Positions 44,695 to 54,218 are shown, counted from the first letter of the stretch. The stretch is DNA of 64,000 bases from an uncultured Bacteroidota bacterium (GCA_902618245.1 CACMZR010000005.1:61026-125025); one strand, 5' to 3'. Program-made: numbers and translations. Notes: generated by a model from the letters alone, not told the origin.

Positions 44695-45182
44695 TAAAAG
44701 GTATCTTCATCGTAATCTAAATTTGTGTCTTCTTCATTTTCTTGACTATCATCAAACAAGAGATCTCCATCTGTTTGAAATTTTTTTTCAGGAGGATTTT
44801 CTGGAACATCACCTTGACTATGAATTAGATTAGGATAATTTACTCCTGGAATAATTTCACCTGATTCTTTTAGCTCAACATAAAAAGTCCACATATTTAG
44901 AAAGTCGTAAACATATATAAGTCTTTTTTGAGAACCTATGAAAATTTGATCTAATTTCACATTCTCCATTGTTGCATTATCATCAATTGAAAATAAGGGT
45001 AGCTCTTTACCTTGTTTCCAGTCTTTATCTGATTCATAAAATGATGCTAATTCGTTTCCTAGAAAACCAAACGATTTTGTAATTGCTTCATGTAAATTTT
45101 TAAGAGTGCATTTAGCTTCAATTTCAATGTCCCTTAGTACATCTGCTTCAACATCCAGTATTATTCTAATTCTGAAAATCAT
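44691..45182 (-). CDS. Plasmid pRiA4b ORF-3-family protein
   Basis: The 163-residue protein begins MIFRIRIILDVEADVLRDIEIEAKCTL-type strands and has HEAITKSFGFLGNELASFYESDKDW, which fits the pRiA4b ORF-3/IS1096-passenger family. Despite the name, members are common chromosomal proteins of unknown function. The last 40 residues are highly acidic (DSQENEEDTNLDYDEDT). Its start overlaps the end of the heme A synthase gene by 17 bases. Confidence 0.75.
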   Translation of the reverse strand: MIFRIRIILDVEADVLRDIEIEAKCTLKNLHEAITKSFGFLGNELASFYESDKDWKQGKELPLFSIDDNATMENVKLDQIFIGSQKRLIYVYDFLNMWTFYVELKESGEIIPGVNYPNLIHSQGDVPENPPEKKFQTDGDLLFDDSQENEEDTNLDYDEDTFY

Positions 45183-46194
45183 ATTGCCTAAATATACGAA
45201 TCATAAAAAAACTTTGAGCTCCAAATAACAATGAAGCTAACAATAAATGAATAGGTTGTGTAGAAAATGGAAAATGAAAATAATACATCATGATTCCAGT
45301 CAGAATTTCCAACCCTATAAAAAGTATAATGCATTTAAATACTAGTGGTATGGTTCCATTTTTTAATAATTTAATTCCTAAAAAACTGTTCAAAGCAAGT
45401 ACAACTAGAGAAAAACTTCTGTGAATGTAAAAAAGTATAGGTGCCTTTAGTAGCCAATTTGATTTATTTTCCAAGCCCAAATAATCAGTTTGAATATCAA
45501 CAAACTCTCTTACTTGCACTCCAAACCCAATCTGAAAAACTGTTAATATTAAACTTAGTAATATTAAAATTTTAAATGATTTTTTTTTAGGGAAATCTAT
45601 TTTTGACTGATTTTCTCTCTCTAAAAGAAAAACTAACAAAAAAATAATTAGTAAAGCCATGCCCATATGAGTTGAAATTTTAAATGGTATCAAGTTTGAG
45701 TCGACAACCAATTTTCCCAACCATGCTTGGAAGCCCATTCCAAGAATTACAAAAAATGAAAATAAAGTTTTTAAATAATCTTTTTTAAATTTAAAAATTG
45801 ACGTAATAAAAAGTAAAAGAGTAACAAAACCAGCAACTGCACCAAGGAGACGATTTAAAAATTCAACCCACGTATGTGTCGAGTTAAATATTGAATATTC
45901 ATGCTTGGTATATGCCATCCAATTTTGTGAATTATAAATTTTGGTTGAAGTAAAATCATTTATGGCAACATAAAGAGACTCATTGACAATAATAATTTGT
46001 CCTTTTTTGTAATTATGTCTTTTTTTCCAGTCTAGTTGAGAACGATCGGACGGAGGAATAATGTAACCAAAACATTTAGGCCAGTCTGGGCATCCCATAC
46101 CACTTCCCGTCATCCTAACCGTTGCTCCAGCAGCTATGACTAAATAAACAAGTATTACACTAAAAATTAGAAGAAAATTATATGTTTTTTTCAT
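45166..46194 (-). CDS. ctaA: Heme A synthase (COX15/CtaA family)
   Basis: The enzyme oxidises heme O to heme A for aa3-type cytochrome oxidase. The 342-residue protein has eight membrane helices. Conserved histidine segments include HTWVEFLNRLLGAVAG, HMGMAL, IHRSF and HLLLASLLFG, which bind heme. The first helix is followed by GATVRMTGSGMGCPDWPKCFG, the usual CtaA/COX15 loop. It overlaps both neighbours (17 bases with the CCA enzyme gene upstream, 17 with the ORF-3-like gene), pointing to a single operon. Confidence 0.95.
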   Translation of the reverse strand: MKKTYNFLLIFSVILVYLVIAAGATVRMTGSGMGCPDWPKCFGYIIPPSDRSQLDWKKRHNYKKGQIIIVNESLYVAINDFTSTKIYNSQNWMAYTKHEYSIFNSTHTWVEFLNRLLGAVAGFVTLLLFITSIFKFKKDYLKTLFSFFVILGMGFQAWLGKLVVDSNLIPFKISTHMGMALLIIFLLVFLLERENQSKIDFPKKKSFKILILLSLILTVFQIGFGVQVREFVDIQTDYLGLENKSNWLLKAPILFYIHRSFSLVVLALNSFLGIKLLKNGTIPLVFKCIILFIGLEILTGIMMYYFHFPFSTQPIHLLLASLLFGAQSFFMIRIFRQYDFQN

Positions 46195-47617
46195 GTGGTT
46201 TTAATCCTAGTTTTTCTCCTTCACTTTTCATTTTTTCAAAAGCAGCTTCAAATTCATTTGAAATTAACCCATCTAATATTGCTTCTTTAATAGCATCTTT
46301 TATCAATCCAATTTTTTTTGATGGTCCTAAACCAAAGTAATTCATTATTTCTTTTCCATTAATAGGTGGTTGGAAATTTCTAAGCTGATCTTTCTCTTCA
46401 ACTAAAACGATTTTTTCTCTAACAATTTTAAAATTATTATGATATGCTTTAAAACGTGTTTGGTTTTTAGTCGTGATATCTGCTTCACATAAGGTAATTA
46501 AGTCATCTATGTCGTCTCCCGCATCAAAAATTAATCTTCTTACTGCAGAATCAGTAATATAATCTTTCGATATTATTATTGGTCTTGAGCTCATAAGTAT
46601 TAATTTTTGAACATATTTAATCTTTTCATTTAAGGGCATTTTTAAGCGCTTAAAAATTTTATAGACCATCTTAGCGCCCACATACTCGTGGTTGTGGAAT
46701 GTCCAACCTATTTTTGAATCAAATTTTCTTGTAGAAGCTTTACCGATATCGTGAAATAAAGCTGCCCAACGCAGCCATATATTTTTACTTTTTAAGCATA
46801 AATTGTCAACCACTTCTAATGTATGGTAAAAATTATCTTTATGTCTTTTTCCATCAATTTCTTCGATTCCTTTTAATGAAATTAATTCTGGTAGTATACG
46901 ATCTAAAAGTTTAGTCTTTTCTAATAGATAAAATCCTTTTGATGGCTTCTCACAACTCAAGATTTTAGTTAATTCTCCAACCACTCTTTCTTTTGAAATA
47001 ATATCTATTCTATTAGAAGTCTGAATTATTGCTTCTAATGAATCCTTTTCGATTTGAAAATTAAGTTCAGTAGCAAATCGAATTGCTCTTAGCATCCTCA
47101 GCGGATCATCTGAGTATGTTGTATTTGGATTTAATGGTGTACGTATTATCCCTTTATTCAAATCGTTCAAACCATTAAACGGGTCAATTATATTTCCATA
47201 ATCTTTTTTATTAAGACTTATGGCAATAGCATTTATTGTAAAATCTCTTCTATTTTGATCATCTTCAAGTGTACCTGAAAATACTTTTGGATTTCTACTT
47301 TGAGGTGAATAAGATTCTTTTCTAGCACCAACAAATTCAATCTCTGTATCATTCCACTGGATCATCGCAGTTCCATATGTTTTAAATATTTTTACAGATT
47401 TTGAGCCCTTTAATTTTTTTTGAACTTCTAAGGCTAATTCAATTCCAGAGCCTATTGCTACTATATCAATATCTTTCTTTGGCTTTAATTTAATCAGACT
47501 ATCTCTAACAAAACCACCAACTACATAAGATTTTATTTTTAATAGAGTAGATGTACCACTTATAATCTTAAATAGATTGTCGTATTTAGGTCCAAATAAC
47601 AGATTTTCAGATTCCAC
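46178..47617 (-). CDS. cca: CCA tRNA nucleotidyltransferase / polyA polymerase family with HD domain
   Basis: The 479-residue protein adds or repairs the CCA end of tRNAs, or is a polyA polymerase relative. The nucleotidyltransferase head has YVVGGFVRDSLI and KDIDIVAIG with the metal-binding Asp pair, then RDFTINAIAISL and DPLRMLRAIRFA. An HD phosphohydrolase domain follows (LFHDIGKASTRKF). The start is a GTG at 47617. The gene end overlaps the ctaA start by 17 bases. Confidence 0.92.
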   Translation of the reverse strand: MESENLLFGPKYDNLFKIISGTSTLLKIKSYVVGGFVRDSLIKLKPKKDIDIVAIGSGIELALEVQKKLKGSKSVKIFKTYGTAMIQWNDTEIEFVGARKESYSPQSRNPKVFSGTLEDDQNRRDFTINAIAISLNKKDYGNIIDPFNGLNDLNKGIIRTPLNPNTTYSDDPLRMLRAIRFATELNFQIEKDSLEAIIQTSNRIDIISKERVVGELTKILSCEKPSKGFYLLEKTKLLDRILPELISLKGIEEIDGKRHKDNFYHTLEVVDNLCLKSKNIWLRWAALFHDIGKASTRKFDSKIGWTFHNHEYVGAKMVYKIFKRLKMPLNEKIKYVQKLILMSSRPIIISKDYITDSAVRRLIFDAGDDIDDLITLCEADITTKNQTRFKAYHNNFKIVREKIVLVEEKDQLRNFQPPINGKEIMNYFGLGPSKKIGLIKDAIKEAILDGLISNEFEAAFEKMKSEGEKLGLKPHEKNI

Positions 47618-47653
47618 AATTCAGAATTATAATTAAATTAGCTAAAACTTATT

Positions 47654-48460
47654 TTAAGCTGAAACATTGTGCTCTCTAAGTGCTTCATTCAAAGAAGTTT
47701 TTTTATCGGTACTTTCTTTTCTTTTACCGATTATTAATGCACATGGTACTTGATAGGAACCAGATTTAAAATTTTTGTTATAAGTTCCTGGAATAACAAC
47801 TGATCTAACGGGAATATTACCTTTGAATTCAATTGGAATTTCACCTGTTACATCAATAATTTTTGTTGAGGCTGTCAAAACAACATTAGCTCCTAAAACA
47901 GCTTCTCTTTGCACACGTACACCCTCAACAACAATGCAACGAGATCCAACAAATACATCATCTTCTATTATGACTGGTGCTGCTTGAATAGGTTCTAAAA
48001 CACCGCCAATTCCAACACCACCACTTAAATGAACATTTTTACCAATCTGTGCACAGCTACCTACTGTAGCCCATGTATCAACCATTGATCCCTGATCAAC
48101 GTATGCACCAATATTTACATAACTAGGCATAAGAATTACACCTGATGAGATGTAGGCTCCTTTACGTGCTATAGCGTGTGGCACAACTCGAATTTGCTTT
48201 GATGCAAAATTCTTTTTCAAAGGTATTTTGTCATGAAACTCCAGTGGCCCCATTTCTATTGTTTCCATTTTTTGAATCGGAAAATATAAAATAACAGCTT
48301 TTTTTATCCATTCATTGACCTTCCATTCATTATTCAAAGGTTCAGCTACTCTTAATTCTCCTTTATCAAGCAGATCAATAACTTCTCTGATAGTTTCCTG
48401 AGTTTTCATTTCCATCAATAAGGATCTGTTTTCCCATGCAGCTTCAATAATTTCTTGCAT
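47654..48460 (-). CDS. dapD: Tetrahydrodipicolinate N-succinyltransferase
   Basis: DapD succinylates tetrahydrodipicolinate in the DAP/lysine pathway. The 268-residue protein has an N-terminal helical part and a left-handed beta-helix of hexapeptide repeats starting near residue 100 (GAYISSGVILMPSYVNIGAYVDQGSMVDTWATVGSCAQIG). RVAEPLNNEWKVNEWIKKAVILYFPIQKM is the substrate-side signature. The ATG at about 48460 is chosen; a TTG at 48514 would add 18 unrelated residues. lysA is elsewhere in this window, and dapA is not seen. Confidence 0.96.
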   Translation of the reverse strand: MQEIIEAAWENRSLLMEMKTQETIREVIDLLDKGELRVAEPLNNEWKVNEWIKKAVILYFPIQKMETIEMGPLEFHDKIPLKKNFASKQIRVVPHAIARKGAYISSGVILMPSYVNIGAYVDQGSMVDTWATVGSCAQIGKNVHLSGGVGIGGVLEPIQAAPVIIEDDVFVGSRCIVVEGVRVQREAVLGANVVLTASTKIIDVTGEIPIEFKGNIPVRSVVIPGTYNKNFKSGSYQVPCALIIGKRKESTDKKTSLNEALREHNVSA

Positions 48461-48525
48461 ATAATTTTTTTTCAAAGTTAAATAATTAGAAACTATTAGA
48501 ATCAATATGATCAATATGAAAAAAG

Positions 48526-48533
48526 TATATTTG
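48526..48533 (+). promoter_or_regulatory. -7 promoter box (TATATTTG) for ruvX-def-mazG
   Basis: TATATTTG fits TAnnTTTG and lies ten bases before the ruvX ATG at 48544, so the leader would be only a few bases long. Confidence 0.4.
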
Positions 48534-48543
48534 TTAAAAAAAT

Positions 48544-48966
48544 ATGGGCTGTTTAATAGGTATTGATTATGGAGAAAAAAGAACTGGTTTAGCGCATACT
48601 GATCCCAATAAAATGATAGCTACTGGTTTGAAAAGTATTTTGACCAAAGATGTGATTAAATTTCTTAGAGCCTATTTTGAAAAGGTTGAAGTTGAAAGGT
48701 TAATTATTGGAAAACCAATTCAAAGGGATGGAAAACCCTCAAATGTTGAAGAAAAAATCAAGGATTTTATTAAGAAAATAAAAATTAATTTTCCAGAAGT
48801 AAAAATTGATCGCTATGATGAAAGGTACACCTCTAAAATTGCAAAAAATTTAATTAATGAATCAGTATTAAAAAGAAAGGTCAGGCGCGACAAGGGAATT
48901 ATTGATAAAATTAGTGCCACTTTAATATTGCAATCTTATCTTGAGTTTAAAAAAAATAAATTATGA
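48544..48966 (+). CDS. ruvX: Putative pre-16S rRNA nuclease (YqgF/RuvX)
   Basis: The 140-residue protein has the RNase-H-like fold of the YqgF family, which matures the 5' end of 16S rRNA. IGIDYGEKRTGLAHTDP at the start holds the catalytic Asp, LIIGKPIQRDG is the second motif and DRYDERYTSKIA the third with the acidic pair. Its last four bases overlap the def ATG (ATGA), so translation is coupled. Confidence 0.93.
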   Translation: MGCLIGIDYGEKRTGLAHTDPNKMIATGLKSILTKDVIKFLRAYFEKVEVERLIIGKPIQRDGKPSNVEEKIKDFIKKIKINFPEVKIDRYDERYTSKIAKNLINESVLKRKVRRDKGIIDKISATLILQSYLEFKKNKL

Positions 48967-49550
48967 TTTTACCGATACTAGGCTACGGCAATCCTATTTT
49001 AAAAAAAGTAGCAACTGACATTTCACCTCAATACCCAAATTTAGATGAGCTTATTGGTAACATGTGGGATACTATGTATGGTGCCAAAGGTGTTGGTTTA
49101 GCTGCACCTCAAATAGGATTATCAGTACGTCTTTTTGTAATCGACGCAACACCATTTTTAGATGATGAAAATATGGATGATTTTGAATTAAATTCCATAA
49201 AAAATTTTAAAAAAGTATTTATAAATCCAAAAATTATTGAGGAGAATGGAAATCTTTGGGAATTTAATGAAGGCTGCTTAAGTATACCTGAAATAAGAGA
49301 AGATGTCTCAAGAAGAAGTAAAATTGTAATTGAATATTTTGATGAAAATTTTCAATCTAATAAATTAGAGCTTAGTGGACTTGCAGCAAGAGTTGTTCAG
49401 CATGAGTATGACCATATAGAAGGGATTTTGTTTATTGATCATATATCATCATTAAAAAAAAGGCTTATTAAAGGTAAGCTTAATAATATCTCCTCAGGAT
49501 CAATTAAAGTTGACTATGAGATGAAATTCAATAATAAAAAACTAAAATAA
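48963..49550 (+). CDS. def: Peptide deformylase
   Basis: Def removes the N-formyl group of new proteins. All three motifs are present: GVGLAAPQIGLSVR, EGCLSIPEIREDV with the metal-binding Cys, and QHEYDHIEGILF with the HExxH variant. The 195-residue length is normal. It overlaps ruvX by four bases and precedes mazG by 29. Confidence 0.97.
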   Translation: MILPILGYGNPILKKVATDISPQYPNLDELIGNMWDTMYGAKGVGLAAPQIGLSVRLFVIDATPFLDDENMDDFELNSIKNFKKVFINPKIIEENGNLWEFNEGCLSIPEIREDVSRRSKIVIEYFDENFQSNKLELSGLAARVVQHEYDHIEGILFIDHISSLKKRLIKGKLNNISSGSIKVDYEMKFNNKKLK

Positions 49551-49579
49551 TTTTTGGTAATTTAAATTATAATTTAATA

Positions 49580-50377
49580 ATGAATTCGAAATCAAGGAAA
49601 TTAGACGCTTTTGCAAAACTCTTAGAAATTATGGATTTACTGAGAAATGAGTGTCCATGGGATAAAAAACAAACGATCGAAAGTTTGCGACACCTTACAA
49701 TTGAGGAAACATACGAACTATCAGAATCAATTCTAAAAGCAGATAGTGATGGTATCAAAGAAGAACTTGGTGATATACTATTACATATAGTTTTTTACTC
49801 TAAAATTGCTAGTGAGAAAAATACCTTTGATATTAAAGATGTAATCGATAAAATATGTCAGAAATTAATGTATCGTCATCCACATATATTTGGTGACATT
49901 AAAGTAGCTGACGAATCTGATGTAAAAAAAAACTGGGAAGTTCTTAAGCTTAAAGAGGGTAAAAATAATATATTAAGTGGAGTTCCGCATTCACTACCCT
50001 CTTTAATTAAGGCACAACGAATTCAAGAAAAAGCTGCAGGTGTTGGTTTTGATTGGAATACTGCAGAGGAAGTTTGGTCAAAAGTTCAAGAAGAGTTAGT
50101 TGAACTTAAGGTTGAAATACAAAATGGAAGTCAAAGTAAAATTGAAGAAGAATTTGGAGATTTTTTATTTTCGATGGTTAACTATGCTCGTTTTTTAAAT
50201 ATTGAGCCCGATACTGCTTTAGAGAAAGCAAATCAAAAATTCACAAAACGCTTATTATTTATAGAAAATGTTACAAAAGAAAAAGGAAAATCAATCAATG
50301 AACTAAATCATTCTGAATTAGACAGCTTGTGGTTAGAGGCAAAAAACTACGATTCATTAGAAGATAAGTCCTCCTGA
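49580..50377 (+). CDS. mazG: Nucleoside triphosphate pyrophosphohydrolase MazG
   Basis: MazG hydrolyses NTPs and dNTPs to monophosphates and pyrophosphate; it limits aberrant nucleotides and can lower (p)ppGpp. The 265-residue protein has two MazG domains. The first has CPWDKKQTIESLRHLTIEETYEL and EELGDILLHIVFYSKIA with the ExxE/ExxD metal ligands. The second has VQEELVELKVEI and EEFGDFLFSMVNYARFL. Its 3' end overlaps that of the DUF349 gene by 31 bases. Confidence 0.95.
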   Translation: MNSKSRKLDAFAKLLEIMDLLRNECPWDKKQTIESLRHLTIEETYELSESILKADSDGIKEELGDILLHIVFYSKIASEKNTFDIKDVIDKICQKLMYRHPHIFGDIKVADESDVKKNWEVLKLKEGKNNILSGVPHSLPSLIKAQRIQEKAAGVGFDWNTAEEVWSKVQEELVELKVEIQNGSQSKIEEEFGDFLFSMVNYARFLNIEPDTALEKANQKFTKRLLFIENVTKEKGKSINELNHSELDSLWLEAKNYDSLEDKSS

Positions 50378-52398
50378 TTTTTTATTGCTTTTTTATTCTC
50401 CGTTATTTCAATTTGATTAGTGTTCTTATTTTTCGCAGTTTTTATCTTTTTTAAATAAATATATTCATCTTGAAACTTTTCAATTTTCTTTTCACAGCTT
50501 TTTATTTGCTTTTCAACATTTTTAAATAGAGGATTTTCGGTGCTTGAATTACTAAAAAACTCCAAATTATTTTCTAATTGAGTTAGTTCAGATTTTAAAT
50601 TAGATAATTGACTTTTAACATCATCGTATTCAATGTCTAATAGATTTGAATCATATTCGAACATTTTTGTATTAATAGTTTTAAGAACATTTTTTAATTC
50701 ATCTTTTTCTAAGTCTGCATTTTTTATCTCAGTGGTTAGATTCTTAAAAAATACCTGATTCATTTTGGATTCGTTCTTTGTATCTAACACTCCTAAATTA
50801 TTCCAGTTTTGAACATGCTTTTCTAACTGATCTTCGATCGACTCGATACTTTTCTCAAATTGATTGCTTTTAATTTTTTCCAAATATGATTTTTTTTCTT
50901 TTAATAATTTTTCCTGCTCATGTGAGATTTGTTTTAATCCTAATTTTAATCGATCAAAATAATCTTTATGAATTTCAGAAAAATCTTTCCACAATTTGTT
51001 TTCAATTTTTCTAGGAATAAATCCAACCGTTTTCCATTTCTTTTGGAAACCCTTCATTTCTTCAACGCAACTATCCCAATTTTCACTTTCTAGGATGTTT
51101 CTTGAAAGTTTAATTATTTCTTTTTTTTCATTTATATTAATGGTAAATGTTTTTTTTTGTTCTTTGTAAAATACATTCTTTTTACGCATAAATTCAGTTC
51201 CGTATTCCCTAAAGCTTTTCCATAATGTTTTGCTATTCTTTGCAGGAACATATCCAATCTCTTTAAACTCATCTCTAAGTAAATTATAATTTTTTAGTGC
51301 ATTTTGCCAAGAATTATGATTTTCTGGAACCTTATCAAGAATACTTTTCATTTTTTTAAGTAAGTCATTTTTTTTATTAAGATTCTCTTGCATTATACCT
51401 ACTCTATCCTTTTGATATTCCTGTCTTTTGGTTTGAATCACTTTTGAAGCTTTTTGAAATCGATACCATAAGTCTTCTCTATGTTCTTTTGCAACTGGCC
51501 CTAGATCATGTTTCCATTTTTGATGTAAAATATTAAGGTCCCTAGATGCTCTAACCACATCGTCTAAACTTTCCAATTCTTCTGCTTTTTTAATTATTTT
51601 TAATTTTTCTTCATAATTATGTTTGTAATCTAGATCTCTAAATTCTCGATCTAAGTGTAAAAAAGCATAAAACCTTTCTGTGTGGTGCCTGAAAGTTTCC
51701 CATAAATTTTGGGTTTCATTCCTAGGAACATAACCTGTATTATACCAACTCTCTTGAAGTGCTCTAAATGTTTTGTATGTTTTTGAATCTATTTGATTTT
51801 GATCAATAAGTTTTTTTATTTCATTAATAATGTTATTTTTCTTTTCAAGATTAATTTTCTGAATTGCTTCTTGCTTTTTATAATGATCCCTTTTCTTTCT
51901 TCTGTATTCAAATGAAATTTTGTCAAACTTTTTTTTATAATCTGGTTTGAAGAAAAAATCTACTTCTTTCCCACCTTGTTTAACAAAAACTTTCTTTTGT
52001 TTAATTAGTTCGTTTTGAAACTTCTCTTCAAAAAACTCATTAACAAGCTGGAGATTTTGTTGATTTTTTAACCAAAAATCTCCTGTAGACAATTCTTCAA
52101 AAACGTTTATGAGTTTTTCTAAGCTAAACTTGGTGTAATCAGGTTTTTCTTTAACTAAGTCATTATTTGAGGTAGTTTTGTCACTTTTTATTTTCTCAGG
52201 TTCATTCCCTTTGATTTCTTTTTTCTTTGTAGAACTTGTTTTTTTTGAATCACCTTTTAACTTATCTTTTTTGGTAGCAATTTTTTTAACAGCAGCCGTA
52301 GGTTTCTTTTCTACTTTTTTCTTGTCTAATTTACTTTCATTGTTGATTTGCGGCTTTAATTTTTCCTCCGCACCAGGTTGTAGAGTGTTCTCTTCCAT
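50347..52398 (-). CDS. DUF349 repeat protein
   Basis: The 683-residue protein has a Lys-rich tail at the N-terminus (about 25-80, many KK), then at least five DUF349 repeats. Each follows the pattern W-x4-G-x-V-P-x-x-x-x-x-x-LW-x-x-F: examples are ESWYNTGYVPRNETQNLWETF, DEFKEIGYVPAKNSKTLWKSF and KKWKTVGFIPRKIENKLWKDF. The C-terminal 130 residues look like coiled coil. I chose the ATG at 52398. DUF349 proteins have no proven role. A 16-base perfect palindrome lies 12 bases before the start. Confidence 0.88.
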   Translation of the reverse strand: MEENTLQPGAEEKLKPQINNESKLDKKKVEKKPTAAVKKIATKKDKLKGDSKKTSSTKKKEIKGNEPEKIKSDKTTSNNDLVKEKPDYTKFSLEKLINVFEELSTGDFWLKNQQNLQLVNEFFEEKFQNELIKQKKVFVKQGGKEVDFFFKPDYKKKFDKISFEYRRKKRDHYKKQEAIQKINLEKKNNIINEIKKLIDQNQIDSKTYKTFRALQESWYNTGYVPRNETQNLWETFRHHTERFYAFLHLDREFRDLDYKHNYEEKLKIIKKAEELESLDDVVRASRDLNILHQKWKHDLGPVAKEHREDLWYRFQKASKVIQTKRQEYQKDRVGIMQENLNKKNDLLKKMKSILDKVPENHNSWQNALKNYNLLRDEFKEIGYVPAKNSKTLWKSFREYGTEFMRKKNVFYKEQKKTFTININEKKEIIKLSRNILESENWDSCVEEMKGFQKKWKTVGFIPRKIENKLWKDFSEIHKDYFDRLKLGLKQISHEQEKLLKEKKSYLEKIKSNQFEKSIESIEDQLEKHVQNWNNLGVLDTKNESKMNQVFFKNLTTEIKNADLEKDELKNVLKTINTKMFEYDSNLLDIEYDDVKSQLSNLKSELTQLENNLEFFSNSSTENPLFKNVEKQIKSCEKKIEKFQDEYIYLKKIKTAKNKNTNQIEITENKKAIKNQEDLSSNES

Positions 52399-52410
52399 AA
52401 GTATAACTTG

Positions 52411-52426
52411 TATTAGTATACTAATA
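52411..52426 (-). promoter_or_regulatory. 16-base perfect palindrome upstream of the DUF349 gene
   Basis: TATTAGTATACTAATA is a perfect palindrome. It ends 12 bases before the DUF349 ATG at 52398 and has the shape of a dimeric repressor operator. The wider region TGTATTAG...CTAATATACA extends the symmetry with one extra base. The binding protein is unknown. Confidence 0.5.
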
Positions 52427-52468
52427 TACATTTTTTTGATTTTCCTAAGTTGAATTAACTCATTTTAG

Positions 52469-53221
52469 CTAAGTGGACCAAAGCTCCCATGATTTATCTG
52501 CCTGGTATTTGAGCATCTTTAAACCATTAGAAGTTTTACTTCCATATAATTTTCCTCTTTTTAAAAATTCGGTTTCTTTTGGATTGTATATTAAATCAAA
52601 GAGTAAATGTTTTGAGTTTAAATATTTATAAGGAATATTTGGTGCTTCCAAAATATTTGGATACGTCCCAATAGGTGAAGCATTAACAATTATATCAGTA
52701 TTTCTTATAATTTTTTTTGATAACTGATCATAACTTAACTGGTCTTTATTAGGAATACGAGAAACAATTTTAAAATCGCATCCAATTTTTTTAAACACAT
52801 ATTTAATTGCAGCTGAGGCACCACCTGAACCTAGAATTAGTGCATTTTCTGGATTCGATTTATACTTTTCATCTAGTGCTTTTTTAAATCCAATATAATC
52901 GGTGTTGTGACCAATAATCTTACCACAAGATTCAAAAACAATAGTATTAACAGCATTAATAGCTTTAGCTTCCTTTGATAACTCGTCTAAGAATGGAATT
53001 ATAACTTTTTTGTAAGGAATAGTAACATTTAAACCTTTTAAATTTGAGCAGGAACTGATTAACTCTTTGAACTCACCTATTTCTTTTAAATTGTAATTTC
53101 TATAAATACAGTTGTTTAAGTTATTTTTTCTAAATTTTTCTGAAAAATATTTTCTTGAAAAAGAATAATCAATATTTCTACCAATTAAACCAAATAACTT
53201 AAGTTGTTTTTCTTTTTTCAT
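52469..53221 (-). CDS. aroE: Shikimate dehydrogenase
   Basis: AroE reduces 3-dehydroshikimate in aromatic amino-acid synthesis. The 250-residue protein has GRNIDYSFSRKYF (variant of the HSxSP substrate loop), LNVTIPYKKVIIPFLD with the catalytic lysine, NTDYIGF, and the NADP Rossmann motif GSGGASAAIKYV. Its start lies inside the end of the first DUF368 gene (23-base overlap), so the genes are coupled. Confidence 0.92.
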   Translation of the reverse strand: MKKEKQLKLFGLIGRNIDYSFSRKYFSEKFRKNNLNNCIYRNYNLKEIGEFKELISSCSNLKGLNVTIPYKKVIIPFLDELSKEAKAINAVNTIVFESCGKIIGHNTDYIGFKKALDEKYKSNPENALILGSGGASAAIKYVFKKIGCDFKIVSRIPNKDQLSYDQLSKKIIRNTDIIVNASPIGTYPNILEAPNIPYKYLNSKHLLFDLIYNPKETEFLKRGKLYGSKTSNGLKMLKYQADKSWELWST

Positions 53222-54218
53222 AATGATTCAAAACAAGAATAATAATAATTCCAAAAATTATGCTGAAAAATTCAAAATATGTTTTTGATTCGTAAATATT
53301 AGGTAGGTAATATTGATAATTTGAAAAAATTCCATTACCAACCGAGTTTGTCATAAGATTTCCATGAACGTCATATAAGTATTCTTTAACTTTCCAAGGA
53401 TAAATAAGTATCAAGGTGCCAGAAATAAATCCAATTATTGTCGAGATTGTTTGGTTTGGAAATTTATCTAATATAAACTTCAAAATATTTGAGAATATGA
53501 CCAATCCAAATAAAGAACCTAAGGTGAAAAAACTTATAATTACCAAAAATCTCCTAGTGTAAGGCTCAGTAAATGGGGTAAAGTTTAAAAAAATAATTTC
53601 AGAGATTACATAATATAATTTACTTACAGCATCAACAAGCAATAAATTATAATTACCCAATACCAAAAGTAAAAAAGAACCAGAAAGACCAGGTACAGTC
53701 ATACCCGATACACTTATAATACCACAAAAAAATATAAAAAATAAATTATCGTTTTCGTCCATGGGACGTACAAAGCTTAATGATAAACCAGCTACAAACC
53801 CTAATGCTGAGAAAAAATACACACTTTTTTTCCAATTATCTATTTTCTTAATTATTAAAAATAAAGAGGCCAGAATCATACCAAAAAAGCAAGCTATAAC
53901 AATAGTTTCATTTATTTTAAATAAATAATCTAACAATAATGAAACACTGAAATAACTAATTACCACACCGCCAAAAACTAGTGATAAAAAGCTACCATTA
54001 ATATATCTCCAAAAGCTTTTGAACTGGAAGTTTAGTATCTGATTAAAAGCGTTAATATTTAGATTTTGAAATGACTGAATAAGTTTATGGTAAAAACCAA
54101 ATACTAAAGCTATAATTCCCCCAGAAACACCAGGTATTTTGTTTGCAGTGCCCATTAAAATTCCTTTCGCAACAAGTACTAAAGCATCCACAACTGATTT
54201 TTTACTTGGTAAATTCAT
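53199..54218 (-). CDS. DUF368 membrane protein (undecaprenyl-phosphate flippase family), second copy
   Basis: The 339-residue protein has about nine membrane helices. The family signature occurs twice in the protein, IPGVSGGIIALVFGFYHKLI near 26-45 and VPGLSGSFLLLVLGNYNLLL near 175-195, which suggests an internal repeat. DUF368 proteins (PopT) have been shown to recycle undecaprenyl phosphate across the membrane in other bacteria. It follows a paralogue on the same strand with a TAATG overlap. Whether the two copies form a heterodimer is unknown. Confidence 0.85.
   Translation of the reverse strand: MNLPSKKSVVDALVLVAKGILMGTANKIPGVSGGIIALVFGFYHKLIQSFQNLNINAFNQILNFQFKSFWRYINGSFLSLVFGGVVISYFSVSLLLDYLFKINETIVIACFFGMILASLFLIIKKIDNWKKSVYFFSALGFVAGLSLSFVRPMDENDNLFFIFFCGIISVSGMTVPGLSGSFLLLVLGNYNLLLVDAVSKLYYVISEIIFLNFTPFTEPYTRRFLVIISFFTLGSLFGLVIFSNILKFILDKFPNQTISTIIGFISGTLILIYPWKVKEYLYDVHGNLMTNSVGNGIFSNYQYYLPNIYESKTYFEFFSIIFGIIIILVLNHYEKRKTT

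Noticed and set aside
44691..45182. Possible plasmid or IS origin suggested by the pRiA4b ORF-3 name
   Set aside because: No inverted repeats, transposase or base-composition shift surrounds it, and members of the family are ordinary chromosomal genes.
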